A stretch of DNA of 64,000 nt, from NCBI GenBank assembly GCA_009649675.1, contig WJPL01000001.1, forward strand, positions 1,632,469 to 1,696,468. The letters run 5' to 3'. A program made the translations under genes and the position numbers. This stretch comes from Alphaproteobacteria bacterium HT1-32 (GTDB lineage Bacteria > Pseudomonadota > Alphaproteobacteria > Rhodospirillales > HT1-32). Shown here piece by piece: positions 42,280 through 52,314 of the stretch. The notes under the pieces were generated by a model that saw only the letters and a list, made by a program, of their open reading frames with translations, was not told the origin of the DNA and did not search any database. Each line of letters opens with the position of its first letter. Position 1 is the first letter of the stretch.

Positions 42280-43259
42280 TCCGATGAGCTCTTGCCTGCC
42301 CTGAGTTTGCGTTCGTGAAAGATGAAGCCGAGAAAATTCATCAGCAACTGTGCGGCGAGAATGCCGGTGATGCCGGACGGGTCGTAAGCCGGTGCTACCT
42401 CGACCAGATCCATACCGACCACGTCGCCCTGCTTTGTCAGCCCCTGAAGAATTTCGAGGACTTCATAATACTGGAAGCCACCATGGCTGGGTGTGCCGGT
42501 TCCCGGAGCGATAGACGGATCGAACCCGTCGATATCGATGGTGACGTAATAGCGGACATTCTTCGGGATCCGGTCCAGAACGCCCTGCGGTCCGAGTCTG
42601 CGCACATCGCGGACGGACAGAATGTCGGATCCGGCATCGCGTGCGGCGTCATAATCTGACCGGTTCGACGAGGATACATTGCGGATACCCATCTGGGTCA
42701 TGCCGGTGACATGGACCATTTCGGAGGCCCGGCGCAGCGGATTGCCATGGCCATAGCGCACGCCATGCCGTTCATCGACGAAATCAAGATGGGCATCGAA
42801 ATGGATGATATGAACCGGTTCCTGACCGGCATAGGCCGCCATGCAGGGGGCATGAACCGCATGATCGCCGCCAAGAATGACCGGCAGGGCACCCGCTTCG
42901 AGAATTTTACGCACCGCGAATTCCGTGTTCGCGTGGCTTTGCATTGTATCGGTATGGACGATGTCGGCATCCCCGACATCAACAATCCTGACCTCGCCAT
43001 CCGGCAGATAGACCACGTCGTCCTCGAAGTCATAGGCACCGGCATGGCCGAAGGAGAACAGGGTCGATGCCTCGCGGATGGCACGCGGGCCAAACCGGGC
43101 ACCGGACCGGTACTGGGTTCCCATGTCATAGGGCACACCGAGCACGGCCACGTCGGCGTCGATCTTGTCCCAGTCGGTGAGCGGCGGGGATTTTGCAAAG
43201 GTGCAATGCCCGACAAAGGGCAGGTTCAGCCGTCCCTTCTCATAGCTGTTATCTGACAT
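42276..43259 (-). CDS. speB: Ureohydrolase (agmatinase / guanidino-acid hydrolase family)
   Basis: A 327-residue binuclear manganese hydrolase. The ATG at 43259 has a GGGGGAGG site upstream; 14 residues of the longer frame are dropped. Metal ligands are seen as H133 (GGDHAVH), D155, H157 and D159 (HFDAHLD), and D242 and D244 (TIDIDGFDP). The family splits agmatine, 4-guanidinobutyrate or 3-guanidinopropionate into urea and an amine. GHGNPLRRASE is seen in agmatinase and guanidinobutyrase alike. Because it is coupled to an acyl-CoA ligase, a guanidino-acid substrate may fit better than agmatine, but the symbol is by family only. Confidence 0.85.
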   Translation of the reverse strand: MSDNSYEKGRLNLPFVGHCTFAKSPPLTDWDKIDADVAVLGVPYDMGTQYRSGARFGPRAIREASTLFSFGHAGAYDFEDDVVYLPDGEVRIVDVGDADIVHTDTMQSHANTEFAVRKILEAGALPVILGGDHAVHAPCMAAYAGQEPVHIIHFDAHLDFVDERHGVRYGHGNPLRRASEMVHVTGMTQMGIRNVSSSNRSDYDAARDAGSDILSVRDVRRLGPQGVLDRIPKNVRYYVTIDIDGFDPSIAPGTGTPSHGGFQYYEVLEILQGLTKQGDVVGMDLVEVAPAYDPSGITGILAAQLLMNFLGFIFHERKLRAGKSSSE

Positions 43260-43334
43260 CGGCCTCCCCCTGATATCGCATTGCCGGTATGCTGACGGCA
43301 AACGCCTATGCCAGCAAGCACCGGATCGGAGAAA

Positions 43335-43670
43335 TCAGTGGAGCCGCCCGCCGTTCGGAATTTTCCGGTCCGGTGCAATCAGCACAATGGCACCGGAGTC
43401 ATCGGGGAAGCCCAGAACCAGACATTCCGACATGAACTTGCCGATCTGCTTTGGCGGAAAGTTGACGACGGCTGCAACCTGACGGCCAATCAGACTTTCC
43501 GGCGTATAATGCACGGTGATCTGTGCCGAGGTTTTCCGGGTGCCAATCTCCTCGCCAAAATCGATCCAGAGCTTGATCGCAGGCTTTCGGGCTTCCGGAT
43601 AAGGTTCGGCCTGAATGACCGTTCCAACGCGGATATCGGTTTTCAGAAAATCATCAAATGACAGGGACAT
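43335..43670 (-). CDS. csaA: tRNA-binding protein CsaA
   Basis: A 111-residue OB-fold protein ([41 protein letters not shown]). The C-terminal [27 protein letters not shown] is diagnostic of CsaA, a dimeric protein related to the tRNA-binding domain of methionyl-tRNA synthetase, with reported chaperone-like activity. It lies seven bases after the hydrolase gene on the same strand and may be carried in the same transcript without a pathway role. Confidence 0.93.
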   Translation of the reverse strand: MSLSFDDFLKTDIRVGTVIQAEPYPEARKPAIKLWIDFGEEIGTRKTSAQITVHYTPESLIGRQVAAVVNFPPKQIGKFMSECLVLGFPDDSGAIVLIAPDRKIPNGGRLH

Positions 43671-43677
43671 GGTTCGG

Positions 43678-44532
43678 TTACCTCTGGGAGTCGATCATCG
43701 AGAGTATCGGCCCGTTCATGTCAAAGGCGCTTTCGACAACCGAAAAATGGTTGGTTCCGGGAAGGGAGCTTTTGGTTATATGGGCGCCGGAGGCGGCCCA
43801 GCTGGCAGTGAAATCATCCGACTGCCGGTGATATTCCGGGCTTTCATCCCCGCCGACGACGCAACTGATGCTGGCACGGGTACGGGGCGGCATGAAGATC
43901 GGACTGTTTTCTTCAGCGGAGTCTGCGGTCATCCGGACGGCGTCATTGATCGGGGTGTGGATGATCGGTTCCAGCTCGTACAGACCGCTGATCAGGACGG
44001 CACCGGAAATCGGATGGTTGGGAAGCCCGGGGTCGTAGGCTGACCAGTCTGTGGCACAGAGTACGGCACCCAGATGACCACCGGCTGAATGCCCGGAAAT
44101 CGACAGGCGGCTGGAATCAACCCCAAGCGTCTGGCCGGATTTCAGCAAAAAGGCGACGCATCTGCGTACCTGCCCGACGATATCCGAAATCGTCACATCC
44201 GGGCAGAGCCCGTAACTCATAACGGCGACAGCAGCCCCGTGATCGTTCAGGCCTTCGGCAATGAAGCTGAAATTCTTGCGGCCCATTGCCTGCCAGTAGC
44301 CGCCGTGAATGAACAGGTGCAGGGGCGGATTCTCGGCATCTGGCAAGAACAGATCGAGCTTTTCCGCATCCGACCGGCCATAGGAGATGTCCGGGACATA
44401 TTTCGGGGCGCGCTTGCGGTAATCCTCGCTCCAGTCGTCCCAGGTCGCAAAAAAATCCTGATGGTCGGGCACCAGACCACGGTTGTTGTATTGCCGGACC
44501 AGTTCGGTTTTCGCCAGATCGCGCCAGCCCAT
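43678..44532 (-). CDS. Kynurenine-formamidase-like alpha/beta hydrolase
   Basis: A 284-residue alpha/beta hydrolase; ATG at 44532 with AAGGAG eight bases upstream. The HGGYW oxyanion motif ([17 protein letters not shown]), the nucleophile elbow [14 protein letters not shown], the acidic block [17 protein letters not shown] and the late GTNHFSVVE match the esterase-type kynurenine formamidase (AFMID) family. Such enzymes hydrolyse N-formylkynurenine to kynurenine and formate. Next to a 2-aminobenzoate (anthranilate) pathway, this suggests tryptophan breakdown through kynurenine. Tryptophan dioxygenase and kynureninase are not in the window. Other acyl substrates are possible. Confidence 0.82.
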   Translation of the reverse strand: MGWRDLAKTELVRQYNNRGLVPDHQDFFATWDDWSEDYRKRAPKYVPDISYGRSDAEKLDLFLPDAENPPLHLFIHGGYWQAMGRKNFSFIAEGLNDHGAAVAVMSYGLCPDVTISDIVGQVRRCVAFLLKSGQTLGVDSSRLSISGHSAGGHLGAVLCATDWSAYDPGLPNHPISGAVLISGLYELEPIIHTPINDAVRMTADSAEENSPIFMPPRTRASISCVVGGDESPEYHRQSDDFTASWAASGAHITKSSLPGTNHFSVVESAFDMNGPILSMIDSQR

Positions 44533-44545
44533 CGGCACTGCTCCT

Positions 44546-44935
44546 TCAGGGAATCACTGCGGTCGTCTCAATCTCGATCTGCGCACGATCCTCCATCAGA
44601 GCCGAAACCTCAACCACCGCCATTGCCGGATAGTTGCGTCCCATCAGGTCACGCCAGGCCTGTCCGATCTGTTTCAGATTGCTGAGATAGGCCGGCTTGT
44701 CCGTGATGAACCAGGTCATCCGGACGACATGCTCCGGTCCGGCCCCGCCGGCTTTCAGCACGGCGAGCGTGTTTTCCAGCGTCTGGCGAAACTGCGCGGC
44801 GAAGTCATCAGTCTCGAACAGGCCTTCCGGGGTCCAGCCGATCTGACCGGCGACAAAGATGATTTCACCAGAGGCCTTGATGCCGTTGGCGTAACCGCGC
44901 GGCTGTGGCCAGCCTTCGGGTAACAGGGTCTTCAT
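44546..44935 (-). CDS. RidA family protein lacking the usual catalytic arginine
   Basis: A 129-residue Rid/YjgF-family trimer subunit. The fold is clear from IIFVAGQIGWTPEG, FAAQFRQTLENTLAVLKAGGAGPEHVVRMTWFITD and the C-terminal QIEIETTAVIP. Where RidA has its catalytic arginine (in PARSCVEV), this protein reads PAMAVVEV, a methionine, so it should not be a classical imine deaminase. It is co-transcribed with 2-aminobenzoate-CoA ligase, where an enamine or imine intermediate must be hydrolysed or isomerised. A pathway-specific role is inference. Confidence 0.88.
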   Translation of the reverse strand: MKTLLPEGWPQPRGYANGIKASGEIIFVAGQIGWTPEGLFETDDFAAQFRQTLENTLAVLKAGGAGPEHVVRMTWFITDKPAYLSNLKQIGQAWRDLMGRNYPAMAVVEVSALMEDRAQIEIETTAVIP

Positions 44936-44953
44936 ACGGATAGTCTCCTTAAC

Positions 44954-46594
44954 TTATTCCTTGCCCTCGGCCATCTGGCGCAGACGGAACCGCTGGACCT
45001 TGCCGGTTTCAGTGCGGGGCAGGGCTGGCAGAAACTCGATGGCGCGGGGATATTTATAGGGGGCGATGGCATTTTTCACATAATCTTGCATATGCTTCAC
45101 CAGTTCCGGCGACGGGAACTGGCCTTCGCGCAGCACCACATAGGCTTTGACGATATGGCCGCGGGCCGCGTCGGGGGCGGCAACCACCCCGCATTCAGCG
45201 ACAGCATCATGAGACAGCAGCGCCTCTTCGACCTCCGGCCCGGAAATGTTGTAGCCTGAAGAAATGATCATGTCGTCGGCCCGGGCGGCAAAGCGGAAGA
45301 AACCGTCCTCATCCTGCAGGAACGCATCCCCCGTCAGGTTCCAGCCATCCCGGACATAGTTCTTCTGCCGGTCATCGGCCAGATAACGGCAACCGGTCGG
45401 TCCCCGTACCGCCAGCTTGCCGACTTCGCCACGCGGCATTTCATTCATATTGTCATCGACGATCATCGCTTCATATCCGGGTACCGGCATGCCGGTTACG
45501 CCGGGCCGGACCATTTCCTCAGGGAAGCTGATGAAGATATGCAGCATCTCGGTAGCACCCATGCCATCCATGATCCCGATGCCGGTGGCGCGTTTCCAGT
45601 CTTCATGGATGGGGACCGGCAGGGTTTCCCCGGCAGAGATGCATTTGCGCAGCGAGGTCAGGGCAAAATCCTGGCTGAGATCGGTCATGACCCGGTAGGC
45701 AGTGGGTGCGGTGAAACAGATGGTGGCCCGGAAGTCATCAATCGCAGCAGCCAGAACCGGTGGTGATGCCTTCTCCAGCAACACCGTTGCCGCGCCGACA
45801 TGCATCGGAAAGGTCACCAGTCCGCCAAGGCCAAAGGTAAAGGCAATGGGCGGTGAGCCGATGAAAATGTCGGTCACGCCGGGGCGCAGCATCTTCGTGC
45901 AGTAAGCATCGTTGATGATCATGACGTCACGGTGGAAATGCATCGTACCTTTCGGCAGCCCGGTCGTGCCGGACGTAAAGGCGATCAGGACGACATCTTC
46001 GGCAGCGGTTTGTACGGTATCGAAGTTCGGCGACTTATCGGACATCAGCCGTTCCAGTTCGGCGCCCGCCCCCGGTTCGCCGGAGCCGTTGAAATAGCAG
46101 ATGCGCTGTAGCCGGCTGGTCAGCGCAGGGGTTTTTTCCATTTCCTCAGACAGGCGTTCATCGCAAAGGGCGAAATCAATCTCTGCCTTGTCGATGATGA
46201 CCGAGAGTTCTTTCGCACGCAGCAGCGGCATGGTGGCAACGACAATGCCGCCGGCTTTGGCGATGGCAAACCAGCAGGCGACGAACATCGGGTTGTTGGC
46301 GGCGCGGATCAGCACCCGGTTGCCCGGCTTCAGGCCCAGCTCATCCACCAGCACGTGAGCGATCCGGTTCGCCCGGTCCTGCAGATTGGCATAGGTCCAG
46401 GTTTCCCGGGGTGTGTAGAAAACCGGCTTTGGGCCCAGTCCGGCCTGCACCTTGTTATCCAGCAACTCGGTGGCGCAGTTAAGGCGTTCGGGATATTTCA
46501 GCCCGGCTTTCGCCAGATCCATGACCGGCCACTGATCTGGCGGCGGCAGGTTGTCGCGGGCGAATGTGTCGAGATGAGCGGTATAGGCGGTCAT
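44954..46594 (-). CDS. 2-Aminobenzoate-CoA ligase-like AMP-forming ligase
   Basis: A 546-residue ligase. [19 protein letters not shown] is motif A3, and [37 protein letters not shown] and [26 protein letters not shown] are the benzoate/2-aminobenzoate branch features. [14 protein letters not shown] carries the catalytic lysine. The enzyme makes aminobenzoyl-CoA from anthranilate, CoA and ATP in the aerobic pathway known from Azoarcus evansii. Neighbours include the FAD-monooxygenase/OYE fusion of that route, which strengthens the call. Its start overlaps the acyl-CoA dehydrogenase stop by ATGA. Confidence 0.88.
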   Translation of the reverse strand: MTAYTAHLDTFARDNLPPPDQWPVMDLAKAGLKYPERLNCATELLDNKVQAGLGPKPVFYTPRETWTYANLQDRANRIAHVLVDELGLKPGNRVLIRAANNPMFVACWFAIAKAGGIVVATMPLLRAKELSVIIDKAEIDFALCDERLSEEMEKTPALTSRLQRICYFNGSGEPGAGAELERLMSDKSPNFDTVQTAAEDVVLIAFTSGTTGLPKGTMHFHRDVMIINDAYCTKMLRPGVTDIFIGSPPIAFTFGLGGLVTFPMHVGAATVLLEKASPPVLAAAIDDFRATICFTAPTAYRVMTDLSQDFALTSLRKCISAGETLPVPIHEDWKRATGIGIMDGMGATEMLHIFISFPEEMVRPGVTGMPVPGYEAMIVDDNMNEMPRGEVGKLAVRGPTGCRYLADDRQKNYVRDGWNLTGDAFLQDEDGFFRFAARADDMIISSGYNISGPEVEEALLSHDAVAECGVVAAPDAARGHIVKAYVVLREGQFPSPELVKHMQDYVKNAIAPYKYPRAIEFLPALPRTETGKVQRFRLRQMAEGKE

Positions 46595-47787
46595 GCGGCA
46601 CCTCCGGACTGTGAAGCTGCTGAATGGTTGCTGAGTGTCTGCCGGGCAATCACGACCTGCTGAATCTCTGATGCCCCCTCATAGATCCGCAAGGCCCGGA
46701 CGTCGCGATAGAGCCGTTCCACCGGATTACCGGCGACCACGCCATGCCCGCCCATGATCTGCACCGCCTGATCGACAACCTTCTGCGCCTCTTCCGTGGC
46801 AAACAGCTTGGCCATCGAGGCTTCGCGGGTGACCCGCTCGGCACCGTTATCCTTGGTCCAGGCCGCCCGGTAGACCATCAGGGCGGCCGCATCGACGGAG
46901 ACCGCCATATCCGCGATCTTGCCCTGAACCATCTGCAATTCGGCCATCGGTGCGCCAAACAGTTCGCGGGATGACGCCCGGTCCAGTGCTTCATCCAGGG
47001 CACGGCGGGCAAAGCCAAGGGCGGCGGCCCCGACGGTGGAGCGAAAGACATCCAGCGTGCCCATGGCGATGCGAAAACCCGCGCCACCTTCGCCAATCAT
47101 GGCCCCGGCGTCGACCCGGCATTCTTCGAATACCAGCCGGGCCAGCGGATGCGGGGCAGAGACATCAATCCGCCCGGCGATTTTCAGGCCGGGATTATCC
47201 GCCTCGACGATGAAAGCCGAGAGGCCACGGGCACCGGGAGCCTCGCCGGTCCGGGCAAAGACGACATACATATCGGCGATACCGCCGTTGGATATCCAGG
47301 TCTTCTCACCATTCAGGATAAAGCTGTCGCCATCCCTGACGGCTGTTGTCGCCATGGCGGCGACGTCTGAGCCACCGGCAGGTTCAGACAGGGCAAAGGC
47401 GGGAATGGTCTTGCCTGCGGCAATGGCCGGCAGCCAGCGACGGCGCTGGTCATCATTGCCATAAAAACTGATCGGGCCGCCCCCCAGCCCCTGCATGGCA
47501 AAGGCGAAGTCCGCGAGACCGTTATGTCGGGCCAGTGTTTCGCGGATCAGGCAGAGGCTGCGGACATCCAGCTTGTCGGAGACCCCGCCCCAGGCGGCCG
47601 GAACCGCATGGCGCAACAGACCCTCCGCGGCCATCCGCCGGACCAGTTCACGACAATCATCATCGAGATCGCTGTCACCATGAAGGTTATCGCGCACCTG
47701 ACTGGCGGCAAAGTCATCAACCTGACCTGCCAGATCACGATGTCTGTCTTCAAAGAACGGCCAGTTGAGGAAGCTCTGGTCCGCCAT
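46591..47787 (-). CDS. Acyl-CoA dehydrogenase family protein
   Basis: A 398-residue FAD enzyme. [39 protein letters not shown] is the FAD/substrate site, and [17 protein letters not shown] carries the family catalytic-glutamate region and the C-terminal signature. [30 protein letters not shown] is also standard. In the anthraniloyl-CoA route it could oxidise a ring-opened or ring-reduced CoA thioester in a beta-oxidation-like step. It is two bases from the enoyl-CoA hydratase gene. Specificity is not visible from sequence. Confidence 0.9.
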   Translation of the reverse strand: MADQSFLNWPFFEDRHRDLAGQVDDFAASQVRDNLHGDSDLDDDCRELVRRMAAEGLLRHAVPAAWGGVSDKLDVRSLCLIRETLARHNGLADFAFAMQGLGGGPISFYGNDDQRRRWLPAIAAGKTIPAFALSEPAGGSDVAAMATTAVRDGDSFILNGEKTWISNGGIADMYVVFARTGEAPGARGLSAFIVEADNPGLKIAGRIDVSAPHPLARLVFEECRVDAGAMIGEGGAGFRIAMGTLDVFRSTVGAAALGFARRALDEALDRASSRELFGAPMAELQMVQGKIADMAVSVDAAALMVYRAAWTKDNGAERVTREASMAKLFATEEAQKVVDQAVQIMGGHGVVAGNPVERLYRDVRALRIYEGASEIQQVVIARQTLSNHSAASQSGGAA

Positions 47788-47789
47788 GG

Positions 47790-48599
47790 TCAGTTCCCCT
47801 CGAAGACCGGTTTCTGTTTCGCGGCAAAGGCCTCGAACGCCCGGGTAAAGTCGTCGGTCTGCATGCAGATGGCCTGTGCTTGTGCTTCGGCCTCAATCGC
47901 CTGATCAATGGTCATCGACCATTCCTGATTCAGCATGGTCTTGGTGATGCCATGGGCAAAGGTCGGGCCTTCGTTCAGCCGGGCGGCGAAGGCGATGGCT
48001 TCATTCAGCAGCTCGTCAGATGGTACCAGCCGGTTGAACCAGCCCCAGCGCTCACCTTCCTCTGCCGACAGGGAGCGCCCGGTAAACAGCAGTTCGGAGG
48101 CCCGGCCCTGCCCGATGATCCGGGGCAGGATGGCACAGGCCCCCATGTCACAGCCGGCGAGGCCGACACGGGTGAACAGGAAGGCGGTTTTGGCTGTCGG
48201 TGTGCCAAGACGGATATCTGCGGCCATGGCGATACAGCTGCCGGCCCCGGCACAGATACCGTCCAGCGCGGCAATGACCGGCTGCGGGCAGGCGCGAATG
48301 GCCTTGATCAGGTCGCCGGTCATCCGGGTGAAGGCCAGCAGGTCTTTCATGTTCATCTTGGTCAGCGGTTCGATGATTTCGAACACATCGCCGCCGGAAC
48401 AGAAGTTCCCGTCGGCACCGGTGACGACGACCGATTTCACATCATCTGCATAGACCAGATCGCGGAACGTATCGCGCAGTTCGGCATAGCTGTCGAAGGT
48501 CAGCGGGTTTTTCTTTTCCGGCCGATTCAGCGTGATGATCGCCACATCACCCTGCATCTGCCATTTGAAATGCCCCGGTTTCAGATCGGCCATCAACAT
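47790..48599 (-). CDS. Enoyl-CoA hydratase/isomerase family protein
   Basis: A 269-residue crotonase-fold enzyme starting at the ATG at 48599, which has GGGAG seven bases upstream and overlaps the marR stop. [19 protein letters not shown] and [39 protein letters not shown] are the crotonase oxyanion and active-site segments. It is likely to hydrate or open the ring of a CoA-bound intermediate of the 2-aminobenzoate route. General enoyl-CoA hydratase activity is also possible. Confidence 0.9.
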   Translation of the reverse strand: MLMADLKPGHFKWQMQGDVAIITLNRPEKKNPLTFDSYAELRDTFRDLVYADDVKSVVVTGADGNFCSGGDVFEIIEPLTKMNMKDLLAFTRMTGDLIKAIRACPQPVIAALDGICAGAGSCIAMAADIRLGTPTAKTAFLFTRVGLAGCDMGACAILPRIIGQGRASELLFTGRSLSAEEGERWGWFNRLVPSDELLNEAIAFAARLNEGPTFAHGITKTMLNQEWSMTIDQAIEAEAQAQAICMQTDDFTRAFEAFAAKQKPVFEGN

Positions 48600-49093
48600 T
48601 ACGCAGCTCCCTTCCCGATGTTATTTTTCACCGATTTCCGTGCCCGGGATAACAGGTCGGAGAGTTGTCCGATTTCCGTGTCATCCAGCCCGCCCAGCAT
48701 GTCGGCTACCCAGCCATGATGCTCCCGCGCCATGGTGACGAACTTTTCCCGGCCCTGTTCCGACAGATGAATAACCGAGCTGCGCCGGTCGCCGGGTTTG
48801 GCTTCACGGCGGACATCGCCGTCCCGTTCCAGCCGCTCGACAACACCGGTTATATTGCCGTTGGAGACCATCATGCTTTGTGACAATTCCGTCATGGTCA
48901 GCCCGTCCGGGGCATCATGCAGGGCGGCCAGCAGGTCGAACTGGGGCAGGGTGACGTTGAAGCGTGACCGCAGCCCGGCCCGCAATTCGCGTTCGATCAT
49001 GGTCGAGCAGACCAGCATCCGCAGCCAGAGGCGCAGACGATCCCGGTCATGGCCGTCCAGCAGGTCGTAAGATGTCTTGTGATTATCCGGCAT
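48599..49093 (-). CDS. MarR family transcriptional regulator
   Basis: A 164-residue winged-helix regulator; ATG at 49093 ([26 protein letters not shown]) lies two bases after the SDR gene stop, and the 25-residue longer frame is dropped. The DNA-binding part is [71 protein letters not shown]. MarR proteins in aromatic-acid operons commonly repress until a CoA thioester binds. It is embedded in the anthranilate operon, and the perfect palindrome at 52179-52196 is its likely operator. Confidence 0.93.
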   Translation of the reverse strand: MPDNHKTSYDLLDGHDRDRLRLWLRMLVCSTMIERELRAGLRSRFNVTLPQFDLLAALHDAPDGLTMTELSQSMMVSNGNITGVVERLERDGDVRREAKPGDRRSSVIHLSEQGREKFVTMAREHHGWVADMLGGLDDTEIGQLSDLLSRARKSVKNNIGKGAA

Positions 49094-49095
49094 GA

Positions 49096-49860
49096 TTACA
49101 TCACCTCGCCGCCGGCAATGGCGATGGCCTGACCTGTCAGGGCAGACTGCGCCGGATCGGCCAGCCACAGAACGGTGGCAGCGACTTCCTCCGGCTGGAT
49201 CAGCCGTCCCTGCGGATTGCTGGCTTCCAGATCGGCCCGCGCCTCGCTGGTGCTGCGTCCGGTTTTTGAGGCAATCCTGTCGATGGCTGTGGTGACGATC
49301 TCGGTTTCCGTATAGCCCGGACAGACCGCATTGACCGTGATGCCTTTCTTCGCAGTTTCCAGTGCCAGTGAGCGGGTCAGGCCGATCACCGCATGTTTTG
49401 ACGCGACGTAACCGGAAACATAGGCATAGCCCTTCAGCCCGGCAGTGGAGGCCACGTTGATGATACGGCCCCAGCCACTTTCCAGCATGCCGGGCAGGGC
49501 CGCCTGGCTGGCATGGAAAACGCCCATCAGATTGACATCGAGCATGCGGCGGAAGGCATCTTCATCCATTTTGCCGAAGGGCGCGGTCTCGACCGTACCG
49601 GCATTGTTGACCAGCACGTCAATCCGGCCGCTGTTGGCCTGTGCCTGACGAAAGGCCTGGGCGACGCTGGTTGCTTTGGAGACATCGCAGGCAATGGCCC
49701 GGGTACCGATCAGGCGACCCGCGGCCTGTTCCAGCCGGTCGCGGTCGCGCCCCATGATGGTGACGGTTGCCCGCATTTGCGTCATGGCCTTTGCAACCGC
49801 CAGCCCGATACCGGTGCCGCCGCCGGTCACAACAACATGTTTGCCTGCCAGTCCGCTCAT
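49096..49860 (-). CDS. SDR family oxidoreductase (3-hydroxyacyl-CoA dehydrogenase-like)
   Basis: A 254-residue short-chain dehydrogenase. [15 protein letters not shown] is the cofactor site near residues 12-26, NNAG at about 85-88, and [17 protein letters not shown] gives the YxxxK active site. The C-terminal ends [12 protein letters not shown]. It probably oxidises a hydroxyacyl-CoA or reduces an oxo group in the 2-aminobenzoyl-CoA pathway. The start overlaps the monooxygenase/OYE gene end by ATGA. Confidence 0.9.
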   Translation of the reverse strand: MSGLAGKHVVVTGGGTGIGLAVAKAMTQMRATVTIMGRDRDRLEQAAGRLIGTRAIACDVSKATSVAQAFRQAQANSGRIDVLVNNAGTVETAPFGKMDEDAFRRMLDVNLMGVFHASQAALPGMLESGWGRIINVASTAGLKGYAYVSGYVASKHAVIGLTRSLALETAKKGITVNAVCPGYTETEIVTTAIDRIASKTGRSTSEARADLEASNPQGRLIQPEEVAATVLWLADPAQSALTGQAIAIAGGEVM

Positions 49861-52154
49861 ATCCTGAATCCCGCTTCCATTTGCTTTTGCAGGTTCCGCT
49901 CCATCTGATCACGTCCGCTGAGATAAGGCTTTGGCCAGTCGATACCCCGGAAACCCTGCTGAGCTGCTGCCCGCAGGGTCCAGTTCGGATCGGCCAGATG
50001 TGGCCGGGCAAGACAGCAGAGGTCAGCCCGTCCGGCGGCCAGAATGGAATTCACATGGTCGGCTTCAAAAATATTGCCGACGGCCATGGTCGCAATGCCT
50101 GTCTCGTTGCGGATCCTGTCGGCGAAAGGGGTCTGGTACATACGCCCGTAGACCTGTTTTGCGTCCGGTGAGGTCTGTCCGGAGGAGACATCAATGATAT
50201 CGCAGCCGGCTTCCCGCAGCAGACCGGCGATGATGACCGCGTCGTCCGGTGTCAGGCCATCCTGTTCAACCCAGTCATGGGCCGACAGCCGGACAGAAAC
50301 CGGCTTATCCTCTGGCCAGACATTGCGGATCGCCGTGAAAATTTCCAGCGGGAACCGAAGCCGGTTTTCCAGTGAGCCCCCGTATTCATCGCGGCGGTGG
50401 TTGGTCAGCGGGGTGATGAAAGCGGACAGCAGATAGCCATGGGCGCAATGCAGTTCCAGCATGTCGAACCCGGCAGTATCAGCCCGGCGGGCAGCGGCAA
50501 CGAACTGGCCGCGCACCCTGTCCATATCAGCGCGGTCCATTTCCCGGGGGGTGGCGTTGCCGGCACTCCAGGGCTGGGCAGAAGGGGCCAGCAGGTCCCA
50601 GTTTTCACCCTGCGGCAGCGGCTGGTCCATGCCTTCCCAGCCAATCCGGGTCGATCCTTTCGGCCCGGCATGTCCCAGTTGCAGGGCGATCCTTGCACTG
50701 CTGTGCCGGTGGACGTAATCCGTAATCCGTTTCCACGCCGTAACATGAGCCTCTGAATAAAGACCGGCACAACCCGGCGTGATCCGGCCTTCGGCGCTGA
50801 CATCGGTCATTTCGGTGATCACCAGTCCGGCCCCGCCCTGTGCCCGTGATCCGTAATGGACGAGATGAAAATCGTCGACCAGACCATCGGTCGCGGAATA
50901 CATCGACATGGGCGAGACCACGACCCGGTTGGTCAGGGTCATGCCGCGTAACCGATAGGGGGCGAACATGGGGGGGGTGGGGGTGCTGCTGTCTGTCCGT
51001 CTGCCACCGGCATTTGTCAGGAACCAGTCTTCCAGCCGGGCCAGCCAGTCCGGGTCGCGCAGGCGCAGTTCCTCATGGCTGATCCGCTGACTGCGGGTCA
51101 GCAGGCCATAATTGAACTGTTCCGGCGACTGGCCGACATAACGTTCCACATGTTCGAACCATTCCGTCGAATTCCGGGCGGCGCTTTGCAGGCGCAGCAC
51201 CTCGGTCCGCCGGGCATCTTCGTAGTCGGCCAGCGCCTGATCCAGCGGTTTGCCTTCATGCAGGCGGGCGGACAGGTCGATGGCATCTTCCAGCGCCAGC
51301 TTGGTGCCGGAACCGATGGAGAAATGGGCGGTATGTGCCGCATCTCCCATCAGGATGATATTCTTATGCCGCCATGTTTCGCAGGATACCCGGTTGAAGT
51401 TCAGCCAGGCCGAACCGCGCAGATGGCGGGCATTGCTCATCAGTTTGTGGCCACCCAGCCAGCCGGAGAAAATCTCTTCCAGTTTTGTGATTGTCTCGTC
51501 GGTATCCAGCTTGTCGAAGCCAAGTCCGCGCCAGGTTTCCTCTCCGCATTCAACGATGAAGGTCGAGGTTTCCTGATCGAACTGATAGGCGTGTATCCAG
51601 ATCCAGCCAGCGTCTGTCTGCTCGAAGATAAAGGTAAAGGCATCGAATTTCTGATGGGTTCCGAGCCACATATACTTGTTGGCACGGACATCAATATCCG
51701 GACGGAAATGTTCGGCATGGGCGTTGCGGATGCGGCTGTTGACCCCGTCTCCGGCGATGACCAGATCGGCGTCGGCAAAGGTTTCTGTGCCGTCGACCTC
51801 GGCCTCGTAACGGATATCGACGCCAAGTTCTGCGGCCCGTGCCTGCAGGATATTCAGAAGCTTCATCCGGCCGATGCCGCAGAAGCCATGCCCGCCGGAC
51901 CGCTCTACCTGACCCCTGAAATGGGTCTCCACATCGTCCCAGTGATAAAAGTTCTCACCAATGGTTGCTGCGCTGACCGGGTCGGTGTTGCGAAGATTGC
52001 CAAGGGTCTGGTCTGACAGGACAACACCCCATCCGAAGGTATCGTCCGGGCGGTTGCGTTCCAGAATGGTGATATCATGTGACGGATCGCGCAGCTTCAT
52101 CGAAATCGCGAAATAGAGTCCCGCCGGGCCGCCTCCGATACAGATGATCTTCAC
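49857..52154 (-). CDS. FAD-monooxygenase/old-yellow-enzyme fusion (anthraniloyl-CoA monooxygenase type)
   Basis: A 765-residue fusion. The N-terminal half is a class A flavoprotein hydroxylase: [11 protein letters not shown] at 7-17, [13 protein letters not shown] and [26 protein letters not shown]. From about residue 395 the second half is an old-yellow-enzyme TIM barrel: [39 protein letters not shown] and [37 protein letters not shown]. This architecture is known for 2-aminobenzoyl-CoA monooxygenase/reductase of Azoarcus evansii and for related salicyloyl-CoA 5-hydroxylase proteins. It hydroxylates and then reduces the ring of aminobenzoyl-CoA. The start is a GTG at 52154 with GGGGGA five bases upstream, first gene of the operon. 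Confidence 0.92.
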   Translation of the reverse strand: MKIICIGGGPAGLYFAISMKLRDPSHDITILERNRPDDTFGWGVVLSDQTLGNLRNTDPVSAATIGENFYHWDDVETHFRGQVERSGGHGFCGIGRMKLLNILQARAAELGVDIRYEAEVDGTETFADADLVIAGDGVNSRIRNAHAEHFRPDIDVRANKYMWLGTHQKFDAFTFIFEQTDAGWIWIHAYQFDQETSTFIVECGEETWRGLGFDKLDTDETITKLEEIFSGWLGGHKLMSNARHLRGSAWLNFNRVSCETWRHKNIILMGDAAHTAHFSIGSGTKLALEDAIDLSARLHEGKPLDQALADYEDARRTEVLRLQSAARNSTEWFEHVERYVGQSPEQFNYGLLTRSQRISHEELRLRDPDWLARLEDWFLTNAGGRRTDSSTPTPPMFAPYRLRGMTLTNRVVVSPMSMYSATDGLVDDFHLVHYGSRAQGGAGLVITEMTDVSAEGRITPGCAGLYSEAHVTAWKRITDYVHRHSSARIALQLGHAGPKGSTRIGWEGMDQPLPQGENWDLLAPSAQPWSAGNATPREMDRADMDRVRGQFVAAARRADTAGFDMLELHCAHGYLLSAFITPLTNHRRDEYGGSLENRLRFPLEIFTAIRNVWPEDKPVSVRLSAHDWVEQDGLTPDDAVIIAGLLREAGCDIIDVSSGQTSPDAKQVYGRMYQTPFADRIRNETGIATMAVGNIFEADHVNSILAAGRADLCCLARPHLADPNWTLRAAAQQGFRGIDWPKPYLSGRDQMERNLQKQMEAGFRI

Positions 52155-52178
52155 GTCAGTCCCCCTGTAACACAGATA

Positions 52179-52196
52179 TATTTTAAGCTTAAAATA
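52179..52196. promoter_or_regulatory. Perfect 18-bp palindrome, candidate MarR operator
   Basis: TATTTTAAGCTTAAAATA is fully self-complementary. It lies 25-42 bases upstream of the GTG start of the monooxygenase/OYE gene and about 118 bases upstream of the divergent MFS gene. Length and symmetry fit a MarR dimer site that would overlap the promoter. A MarR gene is inside the operon it would control. Binding is not shown by sequence alone. Confidence 0.7.
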
Positions 52197-52314
52197 CTTG
52201 CTCCGTCAATGAATCCGGAAATTCTCTGAACGACAGAAATATGTCTTTCTTTACATGCGTTTCGTAATCGGATCGGCTAGCATTCCGCTCCCGCCTTCTG
52301 ATGGTTGTTCTGTC

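Noticed and set aside
52255-52314. Upstream ATG as the start of the MFS gene
   Set aside because: It adds a short polar tail and has no ribosome site; the ATG at 52315 leads directly into the first membrane span.
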